A DNA stretch of 64,000 bases from Amycolatopsis antarctica. GTDB lineage: Bacteria; Actinomycetota; Actinomycetes; Mycobacteriales; Pseudonocardiaceae. The notes under the pieces were generated by a model, which was given only the letters and a program-made list of their open reading frames with translations, had not been told where the DNA came from and did not search any database. The DNA lies in NCBI RefSeq assembly GCF_002262875.1, contig NZ_NKYE01000002.1, positions 248,001 to 312,000 on the forward strand, given 5' to 3'. Position numbers and translations under genes: made by a program. Position 1 is the stretch's first letter, and each line of letters begins with the position of its first letter. Shown piece after piece: positions 52,628-60,861 of this stretch.

Positions 52628-53188
52628 GTCCAGCGGCAGGGAACGGCCCAGGATGGCGAACGGCCGCGGGTCGCCGGCGAAGTGGTAGTCGCGCAGGACG
52701 TCGGCGAAACCGAGCCGCCGGTACAGCTTCCACGCCCGGCTGGTGCCCTCCGGAGTGGACAGCAGGACGTGCGCGTCGGGCACACCGTCGAGCAGTCGCC
52801 GGAGCATGTCCTCGCCGATCCCGGAGCCCTGGCTGTCCGGGCTGACGTGGATCTCGGTGAGTTCGAAGTAGTTGCCCAGCCAGTCGGTCTCGGGAGCGAC
52901 CTGCCGCTCGGCCAGCCCCCGCCGCACCTGCTCGTGCCACCACTGCCCGGCGCGCCCGTGATAGCCGTAGGCCAGGCCCAGCAGCGTGCCGTCGGCGGCC
53001 AGCGCGGCGATGCAGCGCCACCCCTCACGCAGTACGTGGGTCAGCCACATCGGTGCGCGTTGTTCGGCGGTGCCCGGCGGGTAGTGCATCGCCCGTACGT
53101 AGATCTGCAGCGCCTCCGGCAACCGCTCCCGGAACTCGTCCGGTGACAGAGATTCGAAGCGGTGGCAGCGCGAGGACATGGCGGTCAT
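52625..53188 (-). CDS. GNAT family N-acetyltransferase
   Basis: A 187-residue acetyltransferase. The acetyl-CoA loop is TEIHVSPDSQGSGIGEDMLRRLL near residues 110-132, followed by LSTPEGTSRAWKLYRRLGFADV with the conserved C-terminal tyrosine/Leu-Gly-Phe segment. The N-terminal 35 residues are a helical addition. ATG codons at 53188 and 53179 are both possible. Substrate is unknown. Its 3' end overlaps the tandem repeats, and the gene lies 22 bases behind the YbaK-like gene on the same strand. Confidence 0.85.
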   Translation of the reverse strand: MTAMSSRCHRFESLSPDEFRERLPEALQIYVRAMHYPPGTAEQRAPMWLTHVLREGWRCIAALAADGTLLGLAYGYHGRAGQWWHEQVRRGLAERQVAPETDWLGNYFELTEIHVSPDSQGSGIGEDMLRRLLDGVPDAHVLLSTPEGTSRAWKLYRRLGFADVLRDYHFAGDPRPFAILGRSLPLD

Positions 53189-53210
53189 GATGCCGTCCCG
53201 GTACGCGGGG

Positions 53211-53717
53211 TCATGATCCGGCCACCTCGGCCGCCGTTCCGCCGGTGAGGGCGAGAAGGTCGTCGAACGTCGTCGGGTACACCGACTTCGCGTGCCCGGC
53301 GGCCGCCCACACCTCCTCGTGACGCCGCAGCTCGGTGTCGACGAGGGTGACCGGACGGGTGACGTGCCCGATCGGCGCGACCCCGCCGATCACCTGACCG
53401 GTGTGCCGCTTGACGAACGCCGGATCGGCCTTGCCGACGCTCGCCGCGCCACAAAGCGAGGTCAGTGCCGCGAGGTCGGCCCGATGTGCTCCGGAGGTGA
53501 GGGCCAGCAGGGGGAACTCGGCACCGTCCGCGGCCACCGCCCGGAAGATCAGGCTGTTGGCGATGGCGCCGACCTCGACACCGAGGGCCTGTGCGGCCTG
53601 CGCGGCGGTGCGTGCCTCGTCGGGCAGGATCCGGATCCGGTCGGCCGCCCGCTGTTGTCCCGCTTCGGCGAGTGCGGCCGCGACCGTGGCGATCGCTGGG
53701 TGTTCGAACGAGCTCAT
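53211..53717 (-). CDS. YbaK/EbsC-type aminoacyl-tRNA deacylase
   Basis: A 168-residue protein of the YbaK/ProX family, which hydrolyses mischarged aminoacyl-tRNAs. Segments are EVGAIANSLIFRAV, LLALTSGAHRADLAAL, SVGKADPAFVKRHTGQVIGGVAPIGH and VDTELRRHEEVWAAAGH; the GGVxPxGH motif is diagnostic. The ATG at 53717 gives MSSFEHPAIATV, the usual beginning. It is divergent from the LexA-box operon and may form a unit with the GNAT downstream. Confidence 0.92.
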   Translation of the reverse strand: MSSFEHPAIATVAAALAEAGQQRAADRIRILPDEARTAAQAAQALGVEVGAIANSLIFRAVAADGAEFPLLALTSGAHRADLAALTSLCGAASVGKADPAFVKRHTGQVIGGVAPIGHVTRPVTLVDTELRRHEEVWAAAGHAKSVYPTTFDDLLALTGGTAAEVAGS

Positions 53718-53820
53718 GACCGTTATGAGACCACGGACGAGGAGCGCGTGCGACGCCGTATCCCTGGTCACACCCCGTCCGGGGTTGAGCGAAGCGGGCA
53801 CCGGGGTTACTCTTGAATTG

Positions 53821-53838
53821 TTCGAACATACGTTCGAA
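53821..53838. promoter_or_regulatory. LexA (SOS) box
   Basis: TTCGAACATACGTTCGAA contains TCGAAC-N4-GTTCGA, a perfect match to the actinobacterial LexA consensus, with one further symmetrical base pair on each side. It is 157 bases before the HEPN gene on the right and 104 bases before the YbaK-type gene on the left. Confidence 0.9.
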
Positions 53839-53961
53839 GTTCGGTGAGTACTCGCCGGTTCGGCATCCGGTGCGGGGGCGGGGGAAGCGTCTCCACGCCG
53901 GGTGCCATCCGGGTCACCCGCCGATGCGGCGGCAGGTCAGCCGTCGCGACCGCACAGCCAT

Positions 53962-53981
53962 GTGCACAGTCGTCTGTGCAC
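53962..53981 (+). other. Hairpin in leader of HEPN operon
   Basis: GTGCACAG and CTGTGCAC form a perfect 8-bp stem around TCGT, ending 2 bases before the GAGGAGGT Shine-Dalgarno of the HEPN gene. It might influence translation initiation or be a protein-binding site. Confidence 0.5.
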
Positions 53982-53994
53982 CGAGGAGGTCGCC

Positions 53995-54600
53995 GTGTCC
54001 ATCACGGTCGCGCCCCTAGAGGGCACAGGAGGAACCGCCGCGCGAGGCTGCGCCGCGGTCCCGGGCCGTGGTCCGGCGCGCGGGCAGGCACAACGTACGT
54101 CCGCCCGGCGAACCGCACCGGAACCCGTCCGGGAGAACGCCGAGGCGGGCGCGATCCCGGAAAGCGGGGGTACCGATCCGGCGGAGCACGGTACGCAGCC
54201 CGTGCTGCCGATGCAGTTCCGTCCGCCGGTCGCGCGGGCGGCGGAGTCGCTGCTCCGGCAGGCCCGGCGAGGGCTTGCCGAGGCCGGTGGTGAGGCAGAC
54301 CCGGCGGAGCGGTTCATCGGCTCGTATCTGTCCGCGCTGCGGGCCGCCGCTGCGGTGCTCTCGGCCCGTGGCAGGCCGCACCGTGGCCGGGCACGGCCGG
54401 CCAGTGTCTGGGTGCTGCTCGACTCCGCTGCTCCGGAACTGCGGGAGTGGGCGGCGTTCTACACCGCCAACTCCGCCACCCGGGCCGCCGCGCAGGCAGG
54501 CATCACGCGGATGGTCAGCGCTCAGTCCGCGGACGAGCTGCACCGGCAGACCGCGCACTTCCTCACTCTGGTCACGCGCGTCATCCACGGGGCCGGGTGA
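53995..54600 (+). CDS. SAV_6107-family HEPN-domain protein
   Basis: A 201-residue protein whose C-terminal two thirds match the SAV_6107 HEPN type: FRPPVARAAESLLRQARRGLAEA, AERFIGSYLSALRAAAAVLSARG, ASVWVLLDSAAPELREWAAFY in order, all helical. HEPN proteins are often RNases or partners of nucleotide-handling proteins; an R-x4-6-H RNase motif is not obvious. In related actinobacteria this gene accompanies SOS mutagenesis genes (imuB/dnaE2). Start is GTG at 53995 with GAGGAGGT 4 bases upstream. A perfect LexA box lies 157 bases upstream. The next gene overlaps by one base. Confidence 0.82.
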   Translation: MSITVAPLEGTGGTAARGCAAVPGRGPARGQAQRTSARRTAPEPVRENAEAGAIPESGGTDPAEHGTQPVLPMQFRPPVARAAESLLRQARRGLAEAGGEADPAERFIGSYLSALRAAAAVLSARGRPHRGRARPASVWVLLDSAAPELREWAAFYTANSATRAAAQAGITRMVSAQSADELHRQTAHFLTLVTRVIHGAG

Positions 54601-55370
54601 TGCGGGGGCAGGCACTCGTCGATCACGGCCGGCTGCTGGAAGTGCTTGGGATGGAAGGGGAACTGCTCGGCGAGATCACGCACGCGGTGCAACCGGACAT
54701 CCCGGTGACGACCTGCCCGGGGTGGACGACGGGTGAGCTCCTCCGTCACGTCGGCAGCGTGTACCGGGTCGCGCTCGGCTGGCTCGCCGACGGGCGGCAG
54801 CCGACGGAATGGCAACGCGAACCGGTCCGCGGGCAGACCCTGGAGGAGTACCTGGAAACCGGGTACGCCGCCCTGTTCGCCGAACTGTCCCGGCACGATC
54901 CGGGAGAACGCGCCGGAAGCTGGTGGCCCGCCGACCGGACGTACGGTTTCTGGTGTCGCCGGATGGTGCACGAGACGGTCGTGCACCGGGTCGACGCGCA
55001 GCAGGCCGCGACTCCGGACCAGGTAAGCCCGGTCGACGAGGACATCGCGGCGGACGGGGCCGACGAGGCGCTCGCGCTCTGGTTCGCGCAGAGACTGCCG
55101 ATGCTCGGGCTCACCGGTACCCGCGCCGGTTCGGTGGGGGTCCGCGCGGGCGGACACAACTGGATCGCACGGGCGGGACCGGCGGAGACCACGGCCTGGC
55201 GATGTTCCCCAGCGGAGGCGGAGATGGCGGACGGTTTCGTCTCCGGCACGGCGGAGAAAGTCTACTTGTGGATGTGGGGACGCCAGCCCTGGTGGTCGGT
55301 GACCCTGGACGGGCACGACGACGACGCGGTGGGCCAGTTGTGGGCGTTGCTCAGGCTGGCGACGAGATGA
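54600..55370 (+). CDS. Mycothiol-dependent maleylpyruvate isomerase-family protein
   Basis: A 256-residue protein of the DinB-like four-helix group. The N-terminal domain includes CPGWTTGELLRHVGSVYRVALGW with the conserved histidine near residue 48 and WCRRMVHETVVHRVDAQQA near 121, which provide the His triad for metal binding. The C-terminal part (FVSGTAEKVYLWMWGR) is the usual second domain. Such enzymes use mycothiol in isomerase or transferase reactions. The ATG overlaps the HEPN stop (TGATG), so it should be induced with it. Substrate is unknown. Confidence 0.85.
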   Translation: MRGQALVDHGRLLEVLGMEGELLGEITHAVQPDIPVTTCPGWTTGELLRHVGSVYRVALGWLADGRQPTEWQREPVRGQTLEEYLETGYAALFAELSRHDPGERAGSWWPADRTYGFWCRRMVHETVVHRVDAQQAATPDQVSPVDEDIAADGADEALALWFAQRLPMLGLTGTRAGSVGVRAGGHNWIARAGPAETTAWRCSPAEAEMADGFVSGTAEKVYLWMWGRQPWWSVTLDGHDDDAVGQLWALLRLATR

Positions 55371-55552
55371 CCGGCGTGTGGGGAAGCACTGCCGATCCTC
55401 CGTCGTACCGGCTCGCGGCTCGCGCCGTGGCTGCCGAGCGGCGCCGTGCCCAGGCGCGCAGCGGATACTCACGCCGGGGCCCGCGTGCCAATGGTCCCGG
55501 CCGCCGCCTGCGCGGACGAGTTCGCCTCGCCAGGGCGATGCCGGAGGTGTGA
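55367..55552 (+). CDS. Small basic protein of the SOS operon
   Basis: A 61-residue protein that I do not recognise, MTGVWGSTADPPSYRLAARA at the start and then Arg-rich with about 16 arginines. The ATG overlaps the preceding stop by ATGA, which argues that it is a real third gene of the operon. The high Arg content could mean nucleic-acid binding. No further gene follows on this strand; an SDR gene converges 39 bases later. Confidence 0.6.
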   Translation: MTGVWGSTADPPSYRLAARAVAAERRRAQARSGYSRRGPRANGPGRRLRGRVRLARAMPEV

Positions 55553-55591
55553 GCGGCCGGTCGCCGTCGCCACTGCCTTGCCCCCGTGTGG

Positions 55592-56548
55592 TCACCGCGG
55601 CGTTCGTGCCGGGTTCGTCCGCGAGCCGTCCGCCGGGTCCTCGTTCCCGGCCTCCAGCGCCCGGACGAGCTGGTGCATCCTGACGTCCGCCGCCAGGTAG
55701 CCGTCGGCGAACACGTTCACCAGGCCGCGCAGCAACGCCCAGCCCTGCCACGACGCCGGGGCCACGGTGCGCGCGGCGCGCCGGGAGATCGCGTCGGCGA
55801 GTACCGCGGCCGCGGCGTCGGCGGTGATGCGGCGGCGCAGCGGGGCGGGCAGCCGGGCATCAAGTTGCCTGCCGATCGGGTCCTCGTCCAGCGTCGCCCT
55901 GGCGAGCCGGGTGTCCACCATGCCGAAGTAGGCCACGCCCGCCGTCGCGCCCTCGCCGGCGATCTCCAGCCGCAGCGCGCGGCCGAGCTGCTCGACCCCG
56001 GCCTTGCTGATCATGTAGGCCGCACCGCCGGGACCTGGGGCGAAGGCGGCGGCCGAGGACACCACGACGATGTGTCCCCTGCGGGCGACGACCTCGTCGA
56101 TCGCCGGATGGACGGTGTTGAACACGCCGGTGAGGTTGACGCCGAGCACCCGGTCGAACCCGGCCGGATCGATCTGCCGCAGGGTGGCCGGAGGTGGTGT
56201 CACACCGGCGTTCGCGACGACCACGTCCAGCCGGCCGGTGCGGGCACGGACCTCGCGCACCGCCGACCGCATCGCACCGCGATCCCGGACATCGGCGGTC
56301 ACCGTCAGCACCCGTTGCCCGCCGAGGCCCGCCGCCGCGCGGACGAGCGCCGCCTCGTCGACGTCGATCAGGGCCACGGTGGCGCCGCGGGAATGCAGGA
56401 CGCGTGCCAGGGCGAACCCGATTCCGTCACCGCCACCGGTGATCAGGACGGTCCGGCCCGCGACGTCGTAGTCGATTCCCTTGCCGGGCAACGGTATGCC
56501 GAGATCCCGGACGATGCCCGCGAGAACTGCGCCGGGACTGATCACCAT
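55592..56548 (-). CDS. Short-chain dehydrogenase/reductase
   Basis: A 318-residue classical SDR. The cofactor site is VLITGGGDGIGFALARVL near residue 34, NAGVTPP follows, and the catalytic serine and YMISK are near residues 165-182. An N-terminal extension (MVISPGAVLAGIVRDLGIPLPGKG) resembles the SadH-type enzymes of mycobacterial mymA-like operons. It is the last gene of the TetR/monooxygenase block and probably oxidises or reduces an alcohol/ketone in the same pathway. Confidence 0.9.
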   Translation of the reverse strand: MVISPGAVLAGIVRDLGIPLPGKGIDYDVAGRTVLITGGGDGIGFALARVLHSRGATVALIDVDEAALVRAAAGLGGQRVLTVTADVRDRGAMRSAVREVRARTGRLDVVVANAGVTPPPATLRQIDPAGFDRVLGVNLTGVFNTVHPAIDEVVARRGHIVVVSSAAAFAPGPGGAAYMISKAGVEQLGRALRLEIAGEGATAGVAYFGMVDTRLARATLDEDPIGRQLDARLPAPLRRRITADAAAAVLADAISRRAARTVAPASWQGWALLRGLVNVFADGYLAADVRMHQLVRALEAGNEDPADGSRTNPARTPR

Positions 56549-56601
56549 GTCTGTACCTTCCGTGCGGGAACTGGCAGGCGGTTTCGGGCGGGGAGTGGCG
56601 C

Positions 56602-57114
56602 TCACCGGCATGCCCCACCGGATCGGGCGGACACCCGCCGCGCCACCCCTCGGGCCCACGCCGCGGTCGTCCGATGCGCGAACGGTCGCAGCAGCGCCGC
56701 GGCGGGCGCGGACCAGGACGCGGTCTCGACGGCGAACGTCCAGGTGAGCAGGGTGCCGCCGGAGTGGACCGTGAGTACCAGGTCTTCGGCGAACCGGCGC
56801 AGCCCCGCCCGGTTCGCCGCGTCCACGGTGAACGTCATCCGCTCGTTCTCGTCCCACCGGTAGAACCGTTCCCGCAGCGCGGCGACGCCGTGCCCGACCG
56901 TCACCGTCCTGGTGGTGCCGACGCCGAACGGCCGGGGCGAGGTCCAGTGGGTGCCGGTGATCCCGCGTGCCCAGGAGGTGAGGGCGTCGTCCGCGGCGAG
57001 CACTCGCCACACCACCTCCGGTGGGGCGTCGATACCGATCGTGTGCGCGAACCGGAGTCCGGCCGTGCGCAGGAAGTCGTCGTCGCTCTCGGCGAGCGGA
57101 TACCAGTGTGTCAT
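56602..57114 (-). CDS. SRPBCC family protein
   Basis: A 170-residue START/SRPBCC-like protein: RFAHTIGIDAPPEVVWRVLAADD near the start, then beta-strands (GTTRTVTVGHG, RMTFTVDAAN, LLTWTFAVETAS) and a C-terminal helix. These proteins bind hydrophobic ligands. It lies between the ferredoxin reductase (10 bases away) and the SDR (53 bases) on one strand, and so belongs to the monooxygenase operon. Ligand is unknown. Confidence 0.8.
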   Translation of the reverse strand: MTHWYPLAESDDDFLRTAGLRFAHTIGIDAPPEVVWRVLAADDALTSWARGITGTHWTSPRPFGVGTTRTVTVGHGVAALRERFYRWDENERMTFTVDAANRAGLRRFAEDLVLTVHSGGTLLTWTFAVETASWSAPAAALLRPFAHRTTAAWARGVARRVSARSGGACR

Positions 57115-57124
57115 CGTCGCCGCC

Positions 57125-58192
57125 CTAGAGATCGATGGTGAGTGGTCCGCCGGCCGATCGGGATACGCAGACGAGCATCGCGTCCGCCCGGGCGGACGTG
57201 GGCAGCGCCGTGTCCCGGTGCTCGACGCTGCCCTCCAGCACCCGTACCTCGCAGGTCCGGCAGAAACCCTGCCGGCAGGAGTAGGCGAGGCCGGGGACTT
57301 CCCGGCGGATGGCCGTCAGCGCGGACTCGTCCGGGCCCACGAACACCGTCCTTCCGCTTCGCCGCAACCGGATCTCGAACGGAGTGCCCTCGCGGACCGG
57401 CGGCGCGGAGAATCGTTCCGCGTGCAGTGACCCCGCCGTCTTCCGTGCGACCGCGCGGGCCGCGGCCATCAGCGGGGGCGGCCCGCAGAGGTAGACGGCG
57501 GCTCCCGGTGCGGTGGCCGGCAGAACGGCGCCGAGGTCCGGCGGGCCGTATTCGTCGTCCGGCCGGATCCGGGTCACGCCGCTGCCGAATCCGGCGAGTT
57601 CGTCCAGGAAGGGCATGTCGTCGCGCGATCGGCCCAGGTACACCAGCCGCCACGGCACACCGCGGCGGTGGCAGGCGCGCACCATCGGCAGGATCGGCGT
57701 GATTCCGATGCCTCCGGCGACGAACAGGTACGAGTCCGCCTCGACCAGGCGGAAGGCGTTCCGGGGGCCGCGCGCGGTGAGCCGGTCGCCCACGCGCAGC
57801 TCCTCGTGGATCTCCCGGGAGCCACCCAGCCCGTCGCCGATCTGGCGCACCGCGATCCGGTAGACGGACCGATCGGCCGGGTCCCCGCACAACGAGTACT
57901 GCCGCTGCCTGCCGGAGGGCAGGAAGACGTCGACATGGGCGCCCGGAACCCACGTGGGGAGCTCGCCGCCGTCCGCCGCGTTCAGTGTCAGGGCGAGCAC
58001 CTCGTCGGCCACCCGGCGCGTCCCGCGGATCACGAGGTCGAGGTCGAATCCCTCGTAGCGCACGGGATTCGGGCGGGACAGCAGCGGTGCCACCCGGCTC
58101 GCGGCGAACAGCCGCCGGTAGGCGGCGCTGAACCCGCCCACCGCGCGCAGTACGGGGCCGGGCCGGAACCCGCCCGGTGCCGTCGGCGTCAT
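57125..58192 (-). CDS. Flavin/2Fe-2S oxidoreductase (ferredoxin reductase)
   Basis: A 355-residue electron-transfer reductase of the phthalate-dioxygenase-reductase type. The flavin-binding RQRQYSLCGDP is near residue 95, the NAD(P)H-binding GGIGITPILPMVRACHRRGV near 160, and the C-terminal 2Fe-2S ferredoxin domain has CRQGFCRTCEVRVLEG plus a later VCVS, supplying four cysteines. It would feed electrons to the PF10118 protein or another partner. The ATG overlaps the stop of the hydrolase gene (ATGA). Confidence 0.92.
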   Translation of the reverse strand: MTPTAPGGFRPGPVLRAVGGFSAAYRRLFAASRVAPLLSRPNPVRYEGFDLDLVIRGTRRVADEVLALTLNAADGGELPTWVPGAHVDVFLPSGRQRQYSLCGDPADRSVYRIAVRQIGDGLGGSREIHEELRVGDRLTARGPRNAFRLVEADSYLFVAGGIGITPILPMVRACHRRGVPWRLVYLGRSRDDMPFLDELAGFGSGVTRIRPDDEYGPPDLGAVLPATAPGAAVYLCGPPPLMAAARAVARKTAGSLHAERFSAPPVREGTPFEIRLRRSGRTVFVGPDESALTAIRREVPGLAYSCRQGFCRTCEVRVLEGSVEHRDTALPTSARADAMLVCVSRSAGGPLTIDL

Positions 58193-59121
58193 CCCCGGAG
58201 CCCCTCTCGTCCCGCGTTCGCGGCGGGGGAGCCGGACAGGTAGCGGATCGCGGCGTCCATGCTCCCGAGCTGGGACGGATGGAATCCGGGACGCAGGTAC
58301 TTCGGGATCTCGGTGACCAGGAACCGCAGGTCGGGGATCAGGCCCCGGCGTGCGGTACCGATGAGCTGGAGGAACCAGAAGCGCCCCTTGCCAGGTGACG
58401 GGTCCTTGCGGAACAGATATGCCTGCGTGGACAGGTACAGCACGGCCAGGGTGGCGCTCGCCAGCAGCGCGGTGCGGACCCGGCGGGCGTAACTGCCGTC
58501 GACGTACATGAAGGCGTCGAAGGCGACGTTGCGGTGCTCGACCTCCTCGGCACCGTGCCAGCGCACCAGATCCAGCATCATCGGATGCATTCCGGCCCGT
58601 TCCAGTTCACCCGCGTGCAGCAGCCATTCCCCGGCCACCGCGGTGTAGTGCTCGAGCGCGGCGAACATGCCGAGTCGCTCGCACAGCCAGGCGTGCCGGG
58701 CCCGCCCGGTCAGTCCGCGGTCGCTCAGCACGTTGTCGACCAGCCACTCCATCGTCCGCACCATCGGCTCGACGTCGAGTCCGATCGACGCCAGGTGCTC
58801 CCGCGCCCCCTCGTGCGAGGAGGCGTGCGTCGCCTCCTGCCCGACGAAGCCGACGACCTCCTCGTGCAACCGCTGGTCCTCGATCAGCGGTAGCGCCTCG
58901 GCCAGCGCGCCGGACATCGCGCGTTCACCCTCGGGCAGCACCAGGTGCATGAAGTTGATGCTGTGCGTGGCCATCACCTCACCGGGGACGTAGTGCATCG
59001 GCACGCCGTCCCAGGAGAACTCGACCTCGCGTGCGGCGATGGTGTGTGCCTCCGCCGTGTACCGGCGGGCGCCCCGCGGATCGATCACCGGATTCCGGCC
59101 GTGCCGGCTGAACGGGAACAT
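58189..59121 (-). CDS. PF10118 metal-dependent hydrolase-like protein
   Basis: A 310-residue helical protein resembling PF10118 ('predicted metal-dependent hydrolase'). Conserved-looking metal ligands lie in QEATHASSHEG (Glu, His, His near residue 107), ALEHYTAVAGEWLL (Glu, His near 166) and HGAEEVEHRNVAFD (His, Glu, Glu, His near 200), an arrangement like a di-iron helical bundle. With a ferredoxin reductase directly behind it, an oxygenase or desaturase role is as likely as hydrolysis. The start overlaps the monooxygenase stop (ATGA). Confidence 0.82.
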   Translation of the reverse strand: MFPFSRHGRNPVIDPRGARRYTAEAHTIAAREVEFSWDGVPMHYVPGEVMATHSINFMHLVLPEGERAMSGALAEALPLIEDQRLHEEVVGFVGQEATHASSHEGAREHLASIGLDVEPMVRTMEWLVDNVLSDRGLTGRARHAWLCERLGMFAALEHYTAVAGEWLLHAGELERAGMHPMMLDLVRWHGAEEVEHRNVAFDAFMYVDGSYARRVRTALLASATLAVLYLSTQAYLFRKDPSPGKGRFWFLQLIGTARRGLIPDLRFLVTEIPKYLRPGFHPSQLGSMDAAIRYLSGSPAANAGREGLRG

Positions 59122-60677
59122 CAGGAACTCCTCTCGGTCGAGCCGGACCCGTTGTGGCGCATGGCTTTCCCCTGGCCGGTGGTGTGGTATTCGGACAGGT
59201 CGACGTTCCGGGTGCGGGCGCGGAAACGCCGGTTGAATCCGGGGAAGAACACATGGTTGCGGCCGGCGTCGTTGAGGTAGTAGCTGTCGCAGCCGCCCGA
59301 GTTCCACACCGAGCCGCGCAGTCCGCGGTCCACCGCCTCGACGAACTTCCGTTGCACGTCCCCGCGCACCTCGATGCTGGTCAGCGATCGCCGGTCCATC
59401 GCGCGCAGACAGCTCAGCACGTAGGTCACCTGCGCCTCGATGGTCACCACCTGAGAGGTGTAGACCACTGAATTGGGGCCGAGCAAGAAGAACAGGTTGG
59501 GGAAGCCGTTGATCGTGGTGCCGAGGTAGGCGCTCGCGTCGCCGTCCCAGACCTCGCTCAGGGGGCGCCCGCCGCGGCCGCGCAGACGGCCGAACGCCGG
59601 GTTGTCGGTGGTGCGGAACCCGGTGCCCATGACGATGGTGTCCACCTCGTGCGTCACGCCGTCCGCGGTGACGATCCCGTCCGGGCGGACTTCGCGGATG
59701 CCGCTGGTGACGACCTCGGTATTGGCCGCGGCGAGCGCCGGATAGTACGTGCTGGAGAACGTCGGGCGTTTGCAGCCGAATTTGTACGCAGGGGTCAGCT
59801 TGGCGCGTAGTTCCCGGTCCCGTACCTGACGGCGAAGATGTGCGCGGCCGAGCAGGTCCATCCAGGTGAGCAGTCCCGGCCGGTACACGAACCCCGGTAC
59901 CAGCGATTCGTGGAACAGGTCGATGCCGGTCCTGGCCATCCGCTGGACGGCGGGGAAGCGCTCCAGCATCCGGCGCGACCGTCCGGTCATCGACCGGTCC
60001 GGATGCGGCAGGATCCAGGTCGGCGTGCGCTGGAAGACGGTGAGTGCGCCGACCCGGGGCTGCAGCCGGGGGATGATCTGCACGGCCGACGCGCCGGTGC
60101 CGATGACGGCCACCCGCCCGCCGGACATGTCGTGCTCGTGGTTCCACGCCGCCGTGTGAAAGACCTTGCCCTGGAAGGAATCCAGGCCTGGCAGGTCGGC
60201 CGTGGCGGGTTCGCTGAACGGGCCCATCGCGCCGACGAGGATCTGCGCCTGCCAGGTTCCGTGCCCGGTGACGATGGTCCAGTGTCCCGCCCGCTCGTCC
60301 CAGGAGGCGTCGAGCACCTCGTGGCCCAGCCTCAGGTGTGGACCGAGACCGAAGTTCTCCGCACAGTCGCGCAGGTACTCGTGGATCTCCGGTTGCAGCG
60401 GGTAGAGCCGGGTCCACTTCGGATTGGGGGCGAAGGAGAACGAGTACAGGATCGACGGGATGTCGCACTGCGCGCCCGGATAGGTGTTGACCTGCCAGGT
60501 GCCGCCGACCTCGGCGGCCCGCTCCAGCACCACGAAATCGTCGATGCCGGCCTGTTTGAGCCGCATCGCCATGCCGAGGCCGCCGAATCCGGCGCCGATG
60601 ATCGCCACCCGCACCCGATGCGCCGGAGGGGGCTCGTTCCGGGCCCGGGTGACGGTCCTCGACCGTGTCGCGGCCAT
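59121..60677 (-). CDS. Baeyer-Villiger-type flavin monooxygenase
   Basis: A 518-residue FAD/NADPH monooxygenase. Both Rossmann motifs are present (VAIIGAGFGGLGMAMRL near 24, VAVIGTGASAVQIIP near 190), and the Baeyer-Villiger fingerprint F-x-G-x3-H-x3-W is exact at residues 168-178. GTWQVNTYPGAQCDIPS follows the first motif as usual. The substrate is probably a ketone or lipid-like compound; the neighbourhood (TetR, hydrolase, reductase, SDR) resembles mycobacterial mymA-type modules. GAGGAGG lies 7 bases before the ATG. It is the first gene of the operon. Confidence 0.93.
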   Translation of the reverse strand: MAATRSRTVTRARNEPPPAHRVRVAIIGAGFGGLGMAMRLKQAGIDDFVVLERAAEVGGTWQVNTYPGAQCDIPSILYSFSFAPNPKWTRLYPLQPEIHEYLRDCAENFGLGPHLRLGHEVLDASWDERAGHWTIVTGHGTWQAQILVGAMGPFSEPATADLPGLDSFQGKVFHTAAWNHEHDMSGGRVAVIGTGASAVQIIPRLQPRVGALTVFQRTPTWILPHPDRSMTGRSRRMLERFPAVQRMARTGIDLFHESLVPGFVYRPGLLTWMDLLGRAHLRRQVRDRELRAKLTPAYKFGCKRPTFSSTYYPALAAANTEVVTSGIREVRPDGIVTADGVTHEVDTIVMGTGFRTTDNPAFGRLRGRGGRPLSEVWDGDASAYLGTTINGFPNLFFLLGPNSVVYTSQVVTIEAQVTYVLSCLRAMDRRSLTSIEVRGDVQRKFVEAVDRGLRGSVWNSGGCDSYYLNDAGRNHVFFPGFNRRFRARTRNVDLSEYHTTGQGKAMRHNGSGSTERSS

Positions 60678-60715
60678 CGGATGCCTCCTCGCGTCGGCTC
60701 ATCGTGCCAAGCCCG

Positions 60716-60744
60716 ACGGTATTTCTGACATCAATCAATGTCAA
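60716..60744 (-). promoter_or_regulatory. Promoter of monooxygenase operon
   Basis: On the minus strand TTGACA (60744-60739), exactly 17 bases, then TACCGT (60721-60716) forms a near-ideal vegetative promoter. The predicted start gives a leader of about 30 bases with a strong Shine-Dalgarno. Confidence 0.75.
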
Positions 60745-60759
60745 CATCAACTGATGTCA
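60726..60759. promoter_or_regulatory. Double palindromic operator, probably TetR-type
   Basis: TGACATCAATCAATGTCA (60726-60743) has TGACAT and ATGTCA arms; ACATCAACTGATGT (60744-60757) is perfect over 6-bp arms. The pair covers the -35 and most of the spacer of the monooxygenase promoter, an arrangement suited to repression. The TetR gene 100 bases upstream is the obvious candidate regulator. Confidence 0.7.
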
Positions 60760-60861
60760 AAGTGTGCGCGCGACTGATCGCCGGTGGAGGTACCGGGAGT
60801 CCGGCCGGCGGGCGCGGGTGTCGCCCGTGATGACGAGGACGGCGCGTGCGGGTCGCGGAGT

